Of a stretch of DNA of 18,020 nt, positions 1 through 7,317 are shown in pieces. Under the pieces are notes generated by a model that was not told where the DNA came from, made no database searches, and saw only the letters and a program-made list of their open reading frames with translations. The position numbers were made by a program, and so were the translations under genes. This stretch comes from Candidatus Pacebacteria bacterium CG10_big_fil_rev_8_21_14_0_10_44_11 (GTDB lineage Bacteria; Patescibacteriota; Microgenomatia; UBA1400; PJMF01), in the NCBI GenBank assembly GCA_002772705.1, contig PFDH01000041.1:387-18406 (forward strand), given 5' to 3'. Position 1 is the stretch's first letter. Every line of letters starts with the position of its first letter.

Positions 1-2
1 CG

Positions 3-3000
3 ACAGAGTTGGCAAGCCTACCCCCAGAACTACACAACGCCGTGTTCGCCCAAACTTTGAGCTACCTAATGACTTTGGGTCCGATTGAGTTAGAGCAACT
101 AAGAACCTCGCCGTCTTCACTAATCAGACACATTAAAAATAACGCCCAGCGCATTCTCTCTGAAGCCAATTTTCAGCGTCTCTTCCAGCAATATACAAAA
201 ACCAAATTAATTGAAGCGATCAGCCGTGTTGATCGAGTGGAAAAAGAAACCAACTGGACGTACCAGCGAGTTTGTTTTGAACTCTTCTCGGCTCACAACA
301 TCACCGATGAAACCATTCCAGACGAAGCTGGCTTGCAAGACGTCTTTGACGACGTCAAACAATACTTGAGAGAAAGTTTGTTTGTCTACATTGAAGAGCT
401 ACCAACTAACGACTTGCTTGGTCTGTACATGAAGTCAAAAGACCGGGAGCAATTTTTAGAACAAATCTACCAATTTCTTAACACCGATCGCCAATTTATT
501 CATAGTTTAAGCCAACTATATACAAATCTGCTGAATCACTACGAGAAAACAGAGCAGTTTGGAGAAAGAACTCAACTCCAAACCAGTCTCAATCGATTGG
601 TTAAAATTGATGGTGCAGTTTTTAGAATCAAAGCCAACGCCCCAGCGCCAGAAGCACTGCTGAGCAATTCTCTGAGCAACACCCTCAAAACCGACAGCAA
701 GGTGTTGCTTGACCTCACCGACACCACCTTGCGGGCTATGGTTTTGAGCTTGGGCTTGCAAAGCACCTTAGACCTAATCCGCGGCAACAACCCAGAGTTA
801 CTTGGCCTTGTCTTTAACCTGCCCAAAGGCATGCTGCGCGAAGATAATATCGAAGATTTTAGAAGCATTTTGATGGAGTATGCCAAAGTCAAAGCGGTTA
901 GTCTGCAAACCAGCGCCTATCTTCCTGAAAATGGTTTGGTTGGTGCTACTGTCAAACCAAAACGACCAAGCTCAGCCGCTGCCGAACAGTTGGAATTTGT
1001 CCGCGCGGTACAAGTTGTAGTCCAATCTCAGGGCAAAGATGGCGACGAAGTTGTCGCTGCAGCCACCAACGCCAAAACTATCAAAGAAAAACGCGACATT
1101 GTGATGAAGATTTTTGGCAGCGAGTGGCAAACACTCAGTCAGCAAGATCAAATGGCGGTCTATGTCTACTACAGTTTGCCCTTTAACGAAGAGCAGCTTA
1201 AACACGACATTAACACCCAATTATCCTTTCCTTTTGAGTTTATTGATTTTAGAGCTAAAAAAGACTACCGGAGGCTAATCGAAGAGCTCTCAAATGAATA
1301 CGAATTACATGGGGTCAAAAATTTTAATCCCTTATTCAAAGCTAGCTACTTAGAAGACAAAACCCCGGCTGAAAAGGACATGCGGGAAATTAACCGTCTA
1401 TTGCTAGCTTTACAAGCTTACAACTTTGCTCAGTTGACCGCATCTGAAAAGCTATTAATTGCTCAGCAAGCAGGATTTACTACCGCCGAAGAATTTTTAA
1501 ACATCCAACTGAAAGGGGCTCAAGACATTCTTGAGTCAGATCCGCTTATTTACCAATACGCTCAAAGCCTTCCCATTATTGATCGCCTCTCACCACAAAG
1601 TTTTGCAACCGCGGAGGCGGCTGAACCAAATTTCTTTCAACGGGCTCTTGGCACTCAGCCGCTCTCTCCAAAACACCAGTTACTCAGTACCTTTAAGCAA
1701 CTCGGCGGCCAAAAACTCAAATCAGAGGGTCTAAAAAAGGGTGCTGCCATGTTGGCGGCCAAAGCCGGTCTGGGCGCTGCCACTGGCGGCTTGGCCACCA
1801 TCGCCGGTTTAGCCCTGACTGTCGTTAGCAACAAACGAGTGAGAGAAATCGTAATTGGTGGAACCACTGCCTTAGTCGCTTCCCTAATGTATTCACTGTC
1901 GACAATCGGTGGCCTTCTTGGCGCATTAATCGGTGGCGCTGCTGGTTTTCTTGGTGGTCCCCTAGGCTTACTTGGTGGTGGACTAGCCGGTACCTACGCC
2001 GGTGCTGCCGTGTTCCCACAGCAATGGGGTGGTTGGATGGGTTTTTCACCCAGACAAGCTCCGGGTATTGGCAGTTGGTTTTCCTCTGAGCAACCAATTG
2101 ATCCATCCCAATCTAGTATCAGCGCCATGCGAGCCGCTAACGCTCAAGCTGCTAGTCCGGTTAATGCTTCACTCGCTGCTAACTCTGGTCTTCTCCCACA
2201 AGGCGCCGCTGGACCCCTAAACGTCGGTCTGCAAACACCCTCACCACTAAACGTCGGCCTTGGCTCAGGCGGGGCCGGAACGGCAGCTTCAACTGCCGCC
2301 GGAGCCGGCACCACCGCTGCAACAGGATCTTCTGGCGGCATATTTGGCAATTTTCTTGGCATGCCAATTGGTGTTGCCACTCCGCTAATTGGCGTTTTTA
2401 GCACCGTTATTCTGACTCTCACCACCATCCTAGTGATCGCTGGTGCTTTTATTGTTCCGTTACCCACTAGAAATGCTCCCAGCTTGTTAGAAGCATCCAA
2501 AGACGGTCTTCAGCCTGGAGCAAAGTTTGTTGAAATTGAAAAAACCGCCTCAATCAATCAAATTGAAAATAACACCAAAACCACAGTTACCTACACCGTG
2601 ACAATTACACCAAAAGGCAACTATCGCATTCTTGTTAATGATCTTGAGGATATCTTTTCAGTCTACGGCGATCAGGTCCCCGATCCCCTGCCAACTTCAG
2701 AGTTTAGTGGTTCATATTTCCCAGAGTTAATTGATAAACCAACCACCGCAACATATGAAGTTGAGCTGGGTGAAAACACAACTGACGCCATAGTCGCAAA
2801 CAACTTAATTGTTAATTTTGACGTTATAAACAGAAACGACTATCCAGAAGCGTCTGACCAAACCTATCGCACCACCGAAAGCGTCCGAGTTGGCAATCCA
2901 AAAATTGCTTGTTGGCCCTCATCTGGTACAATTCGCCAACTGCCACTCAATAAATTTAGTCATCCCAAAGCTAGCGCCTTTGATATTGGCGCTGTTGAGG

Positions 3001-3410
3001 GTGTAAAAATATTTGCCACTTTTCCTGGCACAGCTGAGAGAATCGATACTCCTACTATGCCAGGTGGTGATGGATATGGGATAAGTGTTAAAATTACCAC
3101 AATTATTAATGGTATCCCAGCTGCCCTGATCTTTGGTCATATGTATAGCTCAACAATTAGACAAGGAGAAACTAAGCAAGTTGAGGTAGGAGAGCTAATT
3201 GGGCTTGTTGATGATTCTGGCTATAGGTATGGTACAGATGGAGAAAAAATAATAACAAGCTTTGGCAACCACCTTCACTATGAAGTAAAGACCAATCCCC
3301 CATACTTACTTAAGATTGAGGATCTTGTGCCTGATGGCGTGGGTGCAATTCGACGATTTAACAACAACGATCCAAATGATGATCAAGTCTATGACTGCTA
3401 CCAACAATAA
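3..3410 (+). CDS. Membrane-anchored M23-family peptidase of a T4SS-like cluster (5' end probably outside window)
   Basis: The frame is open at the left edge. A TTG at position 9 could be a start, but no ribosome site is visible in the few bases before it, so the gene probably begins upstream. Residues below are counted from that TTG. Residues 1-540 are mostly helical and unrecognised. Residues 576-670 are a Gly/Ala-rich hydrophobic stretch with glycine-zipper spacing. Residues 700-775 are an Ala/Ser/Gly linker that repeats PLNVGL at 736-741 and 746-751. A transmembrane helix lies near 785-815, followed by a beta-rich segment resembling DUF11-type domains. The C-terminus is an M23 (LytM) metallopeptidase fold with zinc-ligand candidates H985, D992 and the HLHYE motif (H1088, H1090), plus H1044 in IFGHMYS. 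M23 enzymes cut peptidoglycan cross-links, so a role in opening the wall for the secretion channel is a reasonable inference. The HxnD motif has wider spacing than usual (six residues between H and D). The next gene overlaps the 3' end. Confidence 0.85.
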   Translation, partial: TELASLPPELHNAVFAQTLSYLMTLGPIELEQLRTSPSSLIRHIKNNAQRILSEANFQRLFQQYTKTKLIEAISRVDRVEKETNWTYQRVCFELFSAHNITDETIPDEAGLQDVFDDVKQYLRESLFVYIEELPTNDLLGLYMKSKDREQFLEQIYQFLNTDRQFIHSLSQLYTNLLNHYEKTEQFGERTQLQTSLNRLVKIDGAVFRIKANAPAPEALLSNSLSNTLKTDSKVLLDLTDTTLRAMVLSLGLQSTLDLIRGNNPELLGLVFNLPKGMLREDNIEDFRSILMEYAKVKAVSLQTSAYLPENGLVGATVKPKRPSSAAAEQLEFVRAVQVVVQSQGKDGDEVVAAATNAKTIKEKRDIVMKIFGSEWQTLSQQDQMAVYVYYSLPFNEEQLKHDINTQLSFPFEFIDFRAKKDYRRLIEELSNEYELHGVKNFNPLFKASYLEDKTPAEKDMREINRLLLALQAYNFAQLTASEKLLIAQQAGFTTAEEFLNIQLKGAQDILESDPLIYQYAQSLPIIDRLSPQSFATAEAAEPNFFQRALGTQPLSPKHQLLSTFKQLGGQKLKSEGLKKGAAMLAAKAGLGAATGGLATIAGLALTVVSNKRVREIVIGGTTALVASLMYSLSTIGGLLGALIGGAAGFLGGPLGLLGGGLAGTYAGAAVFPQQWGGWMGFSPRQAPGIGSWFSSEQPIDPSQSSISAMRAANAQAASPVNASLAANSGLLPQGAAGPLNVGLQTPSPLNVGLGSGGAGTAASTAAGAGTTAATGSSGGIFGNFLGMPIGVATPLIGVFSTVILTLTTILVIAGAFIVPLPTRNAPSLLEASKDGLQPGAKFVEIEKTASINQIENNTKTTVTYTVTITPKGNYRILVNDLEDIFSVYGDQVPDPLPTSEFSGSYFPELIDKPTTATYEVELGENTTDAIVANNLIVNFDVINRNDYPEASDQTYRTTESVRVGNPKIACWPSSGTIRQLPLNKFSHPKASAFDIGAVEGVKIFATFPGTAERIDTPTMPGGDGYGISVKITTIINGIPAALIFGHMYSSTIRQGETKQVEVGELIGLVDDSGYRYGTDGEKIITSFGNHLHYEVKTNPPYLLKIEDLVPDGVGAIRRFNNNDPNDDQVYDCYQQ

Positions 3411-4428
3411 CCGCCCACTAGCGTACACACAACTAAACGACAGCCCGCAGCTACGTCAATTTGGTTGGACCAGAAAATTGTTATACCTGGCAGTTGCTAG
3501 TGTTTTAATTGCCTTACTACTCAAAGCCCTAACTCCCACTCAAGTGGAAGAGCAAGCCATTCTGCAAAAAAACTACAACAACACTGTTAGTCAGTTCAAC
3601 AATGTTACTTATTCGGGCGACGTGGTGTTAATTCCCAAGAAATTGCCTGTTGTTGAAACAGAAACTATCACTATTGAAACAAATGCCTTCATTAATACCT
3701 TCCTCACCAATTTTTCTCTGACTGCCGATCCAGCTCCAGAAAAGGGTTCTACCTATCCACAAATATATTCAAGTCTAGACTACAAACTATATATTCTTCC
3801 AGAATCAAACACTTTCCAACTAGTAAGCAAAAACCCACCCCCCTCAGGTGTGGTTGGCGAGCAAAAAGCGTTAGCAACTGCTCAAGAAATTGTCGACAAG
3901 CTCTATCCTGACGCCAAACTTCAACCACTCTTGGCGCACGTTTCTTTGGGTTCAAGTGCTGGTGGAGAAGTTGTGCCAACCACCTCAGATAAAGCCGACA
4001 TCGCCGCCATCCCTTTTACCATCCAGGCTGCAAATCTGCCCGTGTATTCTGGTCAAAGTTTGAATCCTGTTGTTGTGGTTTGGATCAACAGCAGCAATAA
4101 ACTTCAAAAACTCCAGGCTGAAACAACATATCTTTCTGCTTCCGCCCAAAGATCGTATGACACCATCACTTATACTCAAGCCCTTCGAAACATCAATGAT
4201 GATCAAGCTAGTATTGCCAGTAGTATATACTTAGATCCGGGTCAGGTTTCCTACGATCAAATCACCGCCGGCTCTCTAAATTCTGCTGGAGTTGAGTACC
4301 ACACCGACCCAGAAACAGGAGAAGCCGTCCCCTACTACCGCTTTAGTGGCGACCTGACCGACGCTCAAAACAAAACCTTCCAGGCAGAGGTGATCACCCC
4401 CGCCATTCAAACTAAATTTTCAAATTAA
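3391..4428 (+). CDS. Single-pass membrane protein of T4SS-like cluster, function unknown
   Basis: I do not recognise the family. The frame stays open upstream into the M23 gene, with possible starts at TTG 3316, ATG 3334, ATG 3376/3379 and ATG 3391. I chose 3391 because it gives the smallest overlap (20 bases) and leaves a short polar N-terminus before the membrane helix, but no strong ribosome site decides it. From 3391 the product is 345 residues. It has about 30 N-terminal cytoplasmic residues, one transmembrane helix (LLYLAVASVLIALLLKAL) and a roughly 290-residue exported domain with mixed alpha/beta character and no cysteines that I noticed. That topology resembles VirB8-type T4SS scaffold proteins, but I see no sequence motif that proves it. 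Position between the peptidase and PrgI genes, with translational overlap, supports membership in the same transcription unit. The gene is followed by a G-free C-rich spacer. Confidence 0.75.
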   Translation: MTATNNNRPLAYTQLNDSPQLRQFGWTRKLLYLAVASVLIALLLKALTPTQVEEQAILQKNYNNTVSQFNNVTYSGDVVLIPKKLPVVETETITIETNAFINTFLTNFSLTADPAPEKGSTYPQIYSSLDYKLYILPESNTFQLVSKNPPPSGVVGEQKALATAQEIVDKLYPDAKLQPLLAHVSLGSSAGGEVVPTTSDKADIAAIPFTIQAANLPVYSGQSLNPVVVVWINSSNKLQKLQAETTYLSASAQRSYDTITYTQALRNINDDQASIASSIYLDPGQVSYDQITAGSLNSAGVEYHTDPETGEAVPYYRFSGDLTDAQNKTFQAEVITPAIQTKFSN

Positions 4429-4433
4429 TGACG

Positions 4434-4495
4434 CCACTCCCCACCACCTCCCCTAATCACTCACTACCCTCACAACCTCACCCAAATCAACAAAA
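4434..4495 (+). promoter_or_regulatory. C-rich, G-free spacer, possible Rho utilisation (rut) site
   Basis: These 62 bases contain no G and about 32 C (roughly half). That is a strong C-over-G bias just after a stop codon, the composition typical of Rho loading sites. No intrinsic terminator follows. The only nearby structure is a weak 5-bp hairpin (CCTGT at 4539-4543, ACAGG at 4552-4556) before a T-rich run. If Rho acts here, it would separate the peptidase-side genes from the PrgI/TraC/VirB4 side. The rest of the 150-base gap shows no convincing promoter. Function is inferred from composition only. Confidence 0.35.
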
Positions 4496-4578
4496 GACAG
4501 CTTCAACTCAAAATGATAAGATTAGAGTGTATGTACTGCCTGTAACCAAAAACAGGTTGTTTGTTGTTGGTTAAAAAG

Positions 4579-5772
4579 ATGAAAGAACATCCGATACCAC
4601 AGGATATTACCAGTTATCGGTTTCACATTGTTGGCAGCATGACGCTGAAACAGTTTGGTGAGGTCTTGGTCGGTGTGTTAATCTCATTAGCTATTTATCA
4701 AACTAATTTGGTTTTCATCGTCAAGTGGCCGTTGATTGTTTTATTCACCGGTGGCGGCTTGTTGGCAGCTTTTGTGCCAATCGAAGAGCGGCCAATCAGC
4801 CATTGGCTGGCGACGTTTTTTGGCATTATTTATAAGCCGACACAATTTTTTTGGAAGCGGGCACAAAATATTCCAGAACCATTCCTCTACAAAGGCGACA
4901 AGGATAATTTAATTCAGGTTAAAGAAGTCGACCTCACTCCTCAACGCCGACAGCGAATTAAAGAGTTCCTCAACAGCACTAAGTCCATCACCCCCAACCC
5001 AGAGGACCTAACGGTTTACGAAGAACAACAATTGTCGGTGGTAATGAACCTTTTTGAAACCAGCCCTCAAGCAGTGGCTAGTAACAACCCGACCAACATT
5101 CAAAAACCAACCCTCACTATTCGGGTTAGACCATTACTGCGACTCGAGCAAACGCCAGAAAATATTCCAGTTGGAGCAGTCTTCTCGCCACAACTAGAAG
5201 CTGCCCAAACCATGCCTAATGTGATCCTACCCGATCCAGTGGCAGCCACCACCTCTGAGTATTCAGATAAAAAAGATGTCTTTCTAAAGACTGAACAGGT
5301 GGCGCAAAACATCGAAATTCCAGAAGAAGAAGCCATTTCTATCAAGCCCACAACCAAAGCAAAGTCAGAAGAGTTGGAAAAGTATAAACACGACGTTTCA
5401 GACTTAGGGCCTCAAGTTTTTTTTGAGCAGCGGCCCAACACAAAACAAAACACCCTTCAATCAGCCACTCAGGCCACGTTTAACGCTGCCCTGCCATTTC
5501 CCGATCGTCCGACCGAGCCCAACCGAGTGGTAGGAATGGTGTTAACTAAAGACAACCAAATTTTAGCGAATGCGATTGTTGAAATTTCGACCGAAAAAGG
5601 CAGTGTTGTCAGAGCCGTCAAAACCAATCCACTAGGTCAGTTCTCAATCACCACTCCACTCAGACCCGGTCAATACTTAGTAGAAGTGCAAAAAGATGGT
5701 TTTGTCTTTGAGCCAATTCAAATTACGCTCAAGGATTCAATTGTTGACCCGCTGGAAATTCGTAGTAAATAG
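4579..5772 (+). CDS. PrgI-family T4SS membrane protein with C-terminal carboxypeptidase-regulatory-like domain
   Basis: The N-terminus matches the PrgI family of Gram-positive and CPR type IV secretion clusters: a short HPIPQDITSYRFHIVG segment, then two closely spaced transmembrane helices (about residues 26-43 and 47-66), then a conserved-looking WLATFFGIIYKP region. PrgI proteins are small polytopic components, generally related to VirB3, that sit beside VirB4. Residues 100-310 are a polar, probably flexible region. Residues 315-397 form a beta-sandwich resembling carboxypeptidase regulatory or Cna-B-like domains (VVGMVLTKDNQ, TNPLGQFSITTPL, PGQYLVEVQKDGFVF). The ATG at 4579 is preferred over the TTG codons at 4561-4567 because PrgI proteins begin just before this motif. 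No clear Shine-Dalgarno sequence precedes it. The TAG stop lies at the left end of a MITE-like insertion. At 397 residues it is much longer than a plain PrgI protein of about 110-130, so the extra domain is an elaboration. Confidence 0.85.
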   Translation: MKEHPIPQDITSYRFHIVGSMTLKQFGEVLVGVLISLAIYQTNLVFIVKWPLIVLFTGGGLLAAFVPIEERPISHWLATFFGIIYKPTQFFWKRAQNIPEPFLYKGDKDNLIQVKEVDLTPQRRQRIKEFLNSTKSITPNPEDLTVYEEQQLSVVMNLFETSPQAVASNNPTNIQKPTLTIRVRPLLRLEQTPENIPVGAVFSPQLEAAQTMPNVILPDPVAATTSEYSDKKDVFLKTEQVAQNIEIPEEEAISIKPTTKAKSEELEKYKHDVSDLGPQVFFEQRPNTKQNTLQSATQATFNAALPFPDRPTEPNRVVGMVLTKDNQILANAIVEISTEKGSVVRAVKTNPLGQFSITTPLRPGQYLVEVQKDGFVFEPIQITLKDSIVDPLEIRSK

Positions 5773-5789
5773 ACCTATTGCGAAATAAG
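5772..5789 (+). repeat. Left terminal inverted repeat of MITE
   Basis: This 18-base repeat is a perfect inverted match to 5915-5932. Its first base supplies the G of the TAG stop codon of the PrgI-family gene. In a transcript crossing the element the two ends could pair as a stem of 18-20 bp closed by a loop of about 125 bases. Confidence 0.9.
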
Positions 5790-5914
5790 AATGACAGCAC
5801 TTTCACATCTATTTGGCATTTTTGTATGTTACATCTTTACCCAAGTGACATAGGCAACTATCGTCAATCTGTGCCTTCAAAAATGCTCAAATATATGCAA
5901 AATTAACAGTATTG

Positions 5915-5932
5915 CTTATTTCGCAATAGGTC
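5915..5932 (-). repeat. Right terminal inverted repeat of MITE
   Basis: The perfect inverted partner of 5772-5789, ending 26 bases before the start codon of the downstream TraC-like gene. The insertion therefore separates two genes that were probably about 23 bases apart before. I do not see a convincing outward-facing promoter in this end. Confidence 0.9.
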
Positions 5933-5958
5933 TAATGAGGATAAGATGACGGGTAACT

Positions 5959-7218
5959 ATGGCTGCTGATATTATTTCATCCACCACCCAACAATTTTTA
6001 GATATTCACGATATCACCAACAATTTTGTGATCATGAAAGATGGCACAGTTTCGATCATTTTGACTGTTGACGCCATGAACTTTGGTCTCTTGGCCGAAG
6101 AAGAACAAGACGCGGTGATGTATGCCTATGCCGGTCTGCTTAATTCACTTAATTATCCAATTCAAGTAGTAATTAATTCGCAAACTAAAGACGTCACTTC
6201 CTACCTTTCTCTGCTCAAAGATCAAGAAGCTGACGCTTCAAATGAAACCATCCGCAAACGGATTCGTCAATACCGTGAGTTTGTGAGTAATTTAATTCAC
6301 GACCGGAATGTGTTGGATAAAAAGTTTTACGTGGTGATCGCTGCCAACTCAATTGAGCTTGGTTTTGCCGGCGCCAAATCGGTTTTGCCAGGTCACTCAA
6401 AGTTTGACATTACTTCAATCGAGCGCTCGCTCTTACTAGAAAAGGCTCAAAATATCCTAGAGCCGCGCCGAGATCACTTAATCGCTCAGTTTGCCCGAAT
6501 TGGCTTGTTCTCTCGCCAACTCACCACGCAAGAAATCATTCAACTGTTCTATATTCGTTACAATCCCGAAGCTGCCGAGGGACAGCACATCGCGGAAAGT
6601 AGTAGTTATGCCAGCCCTCTAGTAGAAGCAAGTATTCAAGGAAGTCCTATGAACATTGATCCAACCACCTCCGCCGTTAGCGGCATGTCCCCGGTATCAC
6701 CCCAGCCAGCAGCTAACCTGCCCAATACGGCGCCTAGCCCAATGCCGATGTCCCCAACCCCAGACATGCCAACCACACCTGGTTCAACTCCCTTAGTTCC
6801 AACTGAACCAACCTCACCAATGACAGCATCCACAACATCGATTGAAACTCCAACAGAAATACCTGTTCCGGCACCCCCAACTTTGGCTGAAATGCCGGCC
6901 GATCCAACCATATCAACTCCTACACCGATGGCTGCCTCGACTGATACTATTGCTAATACAACCGATGATCCAGTGGCGATTCAGAAAAACCTAAATAGTG
7001 TGGTTCAGCAAATGGGAGTGAGTGCCCCACCAAACACACTAAACACACCGCCTATTTCATCACCAACCTCACCACCAGTCTCAGCCGATCCAACGATCTC
7101 AGCTGATTCACCAACTACAAGCTCTGTTCCGACAACCGAGACTTCAACCCAGGTGCCAACCTCAGAACAAGCCAATATGGACACACAACCAATGTTGCCG
7201 GAGATTCCCGAGATATAA
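5959..7218 (+). CDS. TraC-like T4SS protein with long Pro/Thr/Ser-rich C-terminal tail
   Basis: Residues 1-200 resemble the TraC-like domain found next to PrgI and VirB4 in CPR and Gram-positive T4SS clusters: STTQQFLDIHDITNNFVIMK, then the segment IILTVDAMNFGLLAEEEQ, then a helical segment. This domain is related to the N-terminal region of VirB4-type proteins, and no ATPase Walker motifs are present. Residues 215-419 are a low-complexity, Pro/Thr/Ser-rich, Met-containing tail, presumably disordered, with ADPTIS occurring twice. An in-frame TGA at 5947 makes ATG 5959 the first usable start. The site upstream is weak (GGGT at 5951-5954; GAGG at 5937-5940 is 18 bases away). The position directly before virB4 suggests it completes or partners the VirB4 ATPase, and the tail could be an interaction or substrate-like region. 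That is inference. The MITE just upstream may affect its expression. Confidence 0.8.
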   Translation: MAADIISSTTQQFLDIHDITNNFVIMKDGTVSIILTVDAMNFGLLAEEEQDAVMYAYAGLLNSLNYPIQVVINSQTKDVTSYLSLLKDQEADASNETIRKRIRQYREFVSNLIHDRNVLDKKFYVVIAANSIELGFAGAKSVLPGHSKFDITSIERSLLLEKAQNILEPRRDHLIAQFARIGLFSRQLTTQEIIQLFYIRYNPEAAEGQHIAESSSYASPLVEASIQGSPMNIDPTTSAVSGMSPVSPQPAANLPNTAPSPMPMSPTPDMPTTPGSTPLVPTEPTSPMTASTTSIETPTEIPVPAPPTLAEMPADPTISTPTPMAASTDTIANTTDDPVAIQKNLNSVVQQMGVSAPPNTLNTPPISSPTSPPVSADPTISADSPTTSSVPTTETSTQVPTSEQANMDTQPMLPEIPEI

Positions 7219-7279
7219 TTGGTTGATAGCCAATACGGTCGCCTTTCCCAATAAAACCAGAGACAGTAAAACTAGAGAG

Positions 7280-7309
7280 TTGGCGGTTGTGGTTTAGAGT
7301 GTGTACAAT
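7280..7309 (+). promoter_or_regulatory. Predicted virB4 promoter (near-leaderless)
   Basis: A -35-like TTGGCG (7280-7285) and a -10 TACAAT (7304-7309) are separated by 18 bases. The -10 ends 8 bases before ATG 7318, so transcription would start within a base or two of the start codon. AAGGA at 7310-7314 is only 3 bases from the ATG, which is too close for a good Shine-Dalgarno site and would lie outside or at the very 5' end of such a transcript. Confidence 0.5.
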
Positions 7310-7317
7310 AAGGACTA

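Larger units (their letters stand above)
5770..5934. mobile_element. MITE-like insertion with 18-bp perfect terminal inverted repeats and TA target duplication
   Basis: Bases 5772-5789 (GACCTATTGCGAAATAAG) are the exact reverse complement of 5915-5932. Both ends are flanked by TA (5770-5771 and 5933-5934), consistent with a TA target-site duplication. The element is therefore 161 bases between duplications. It carries no transposase; the longest frame I see is a 20-codon ORF at 5791-5853. This is the form of a non-autonomous miniature inverted-repeat element mobilised in trans. TA duplication and GACC-type ends fit IS5-related (IS427-like) or IS630/Tc1 families, but the family is not proven. 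Removing the element and one TA restores AAA TAA TGA at the end of the PrgI gene, so the insertion turned a TAA stop into TAG and left the protein unchanged. No second copy is present in the window. Confidence 0.85.

Noticed and set aside
2144..2500. 118-codon minus-strand frame rich in Pro/Ala
   Set aside because: It mirrors the Gly/Ala-rich + strand coding sequence of the M23 gene; its composition is explained by that.
5791..5853. 20-codon ORF inside the MITE
   Set aside because: Too short and unlike any transposase I know; no ribosome site. Kept only as a note in the element description.
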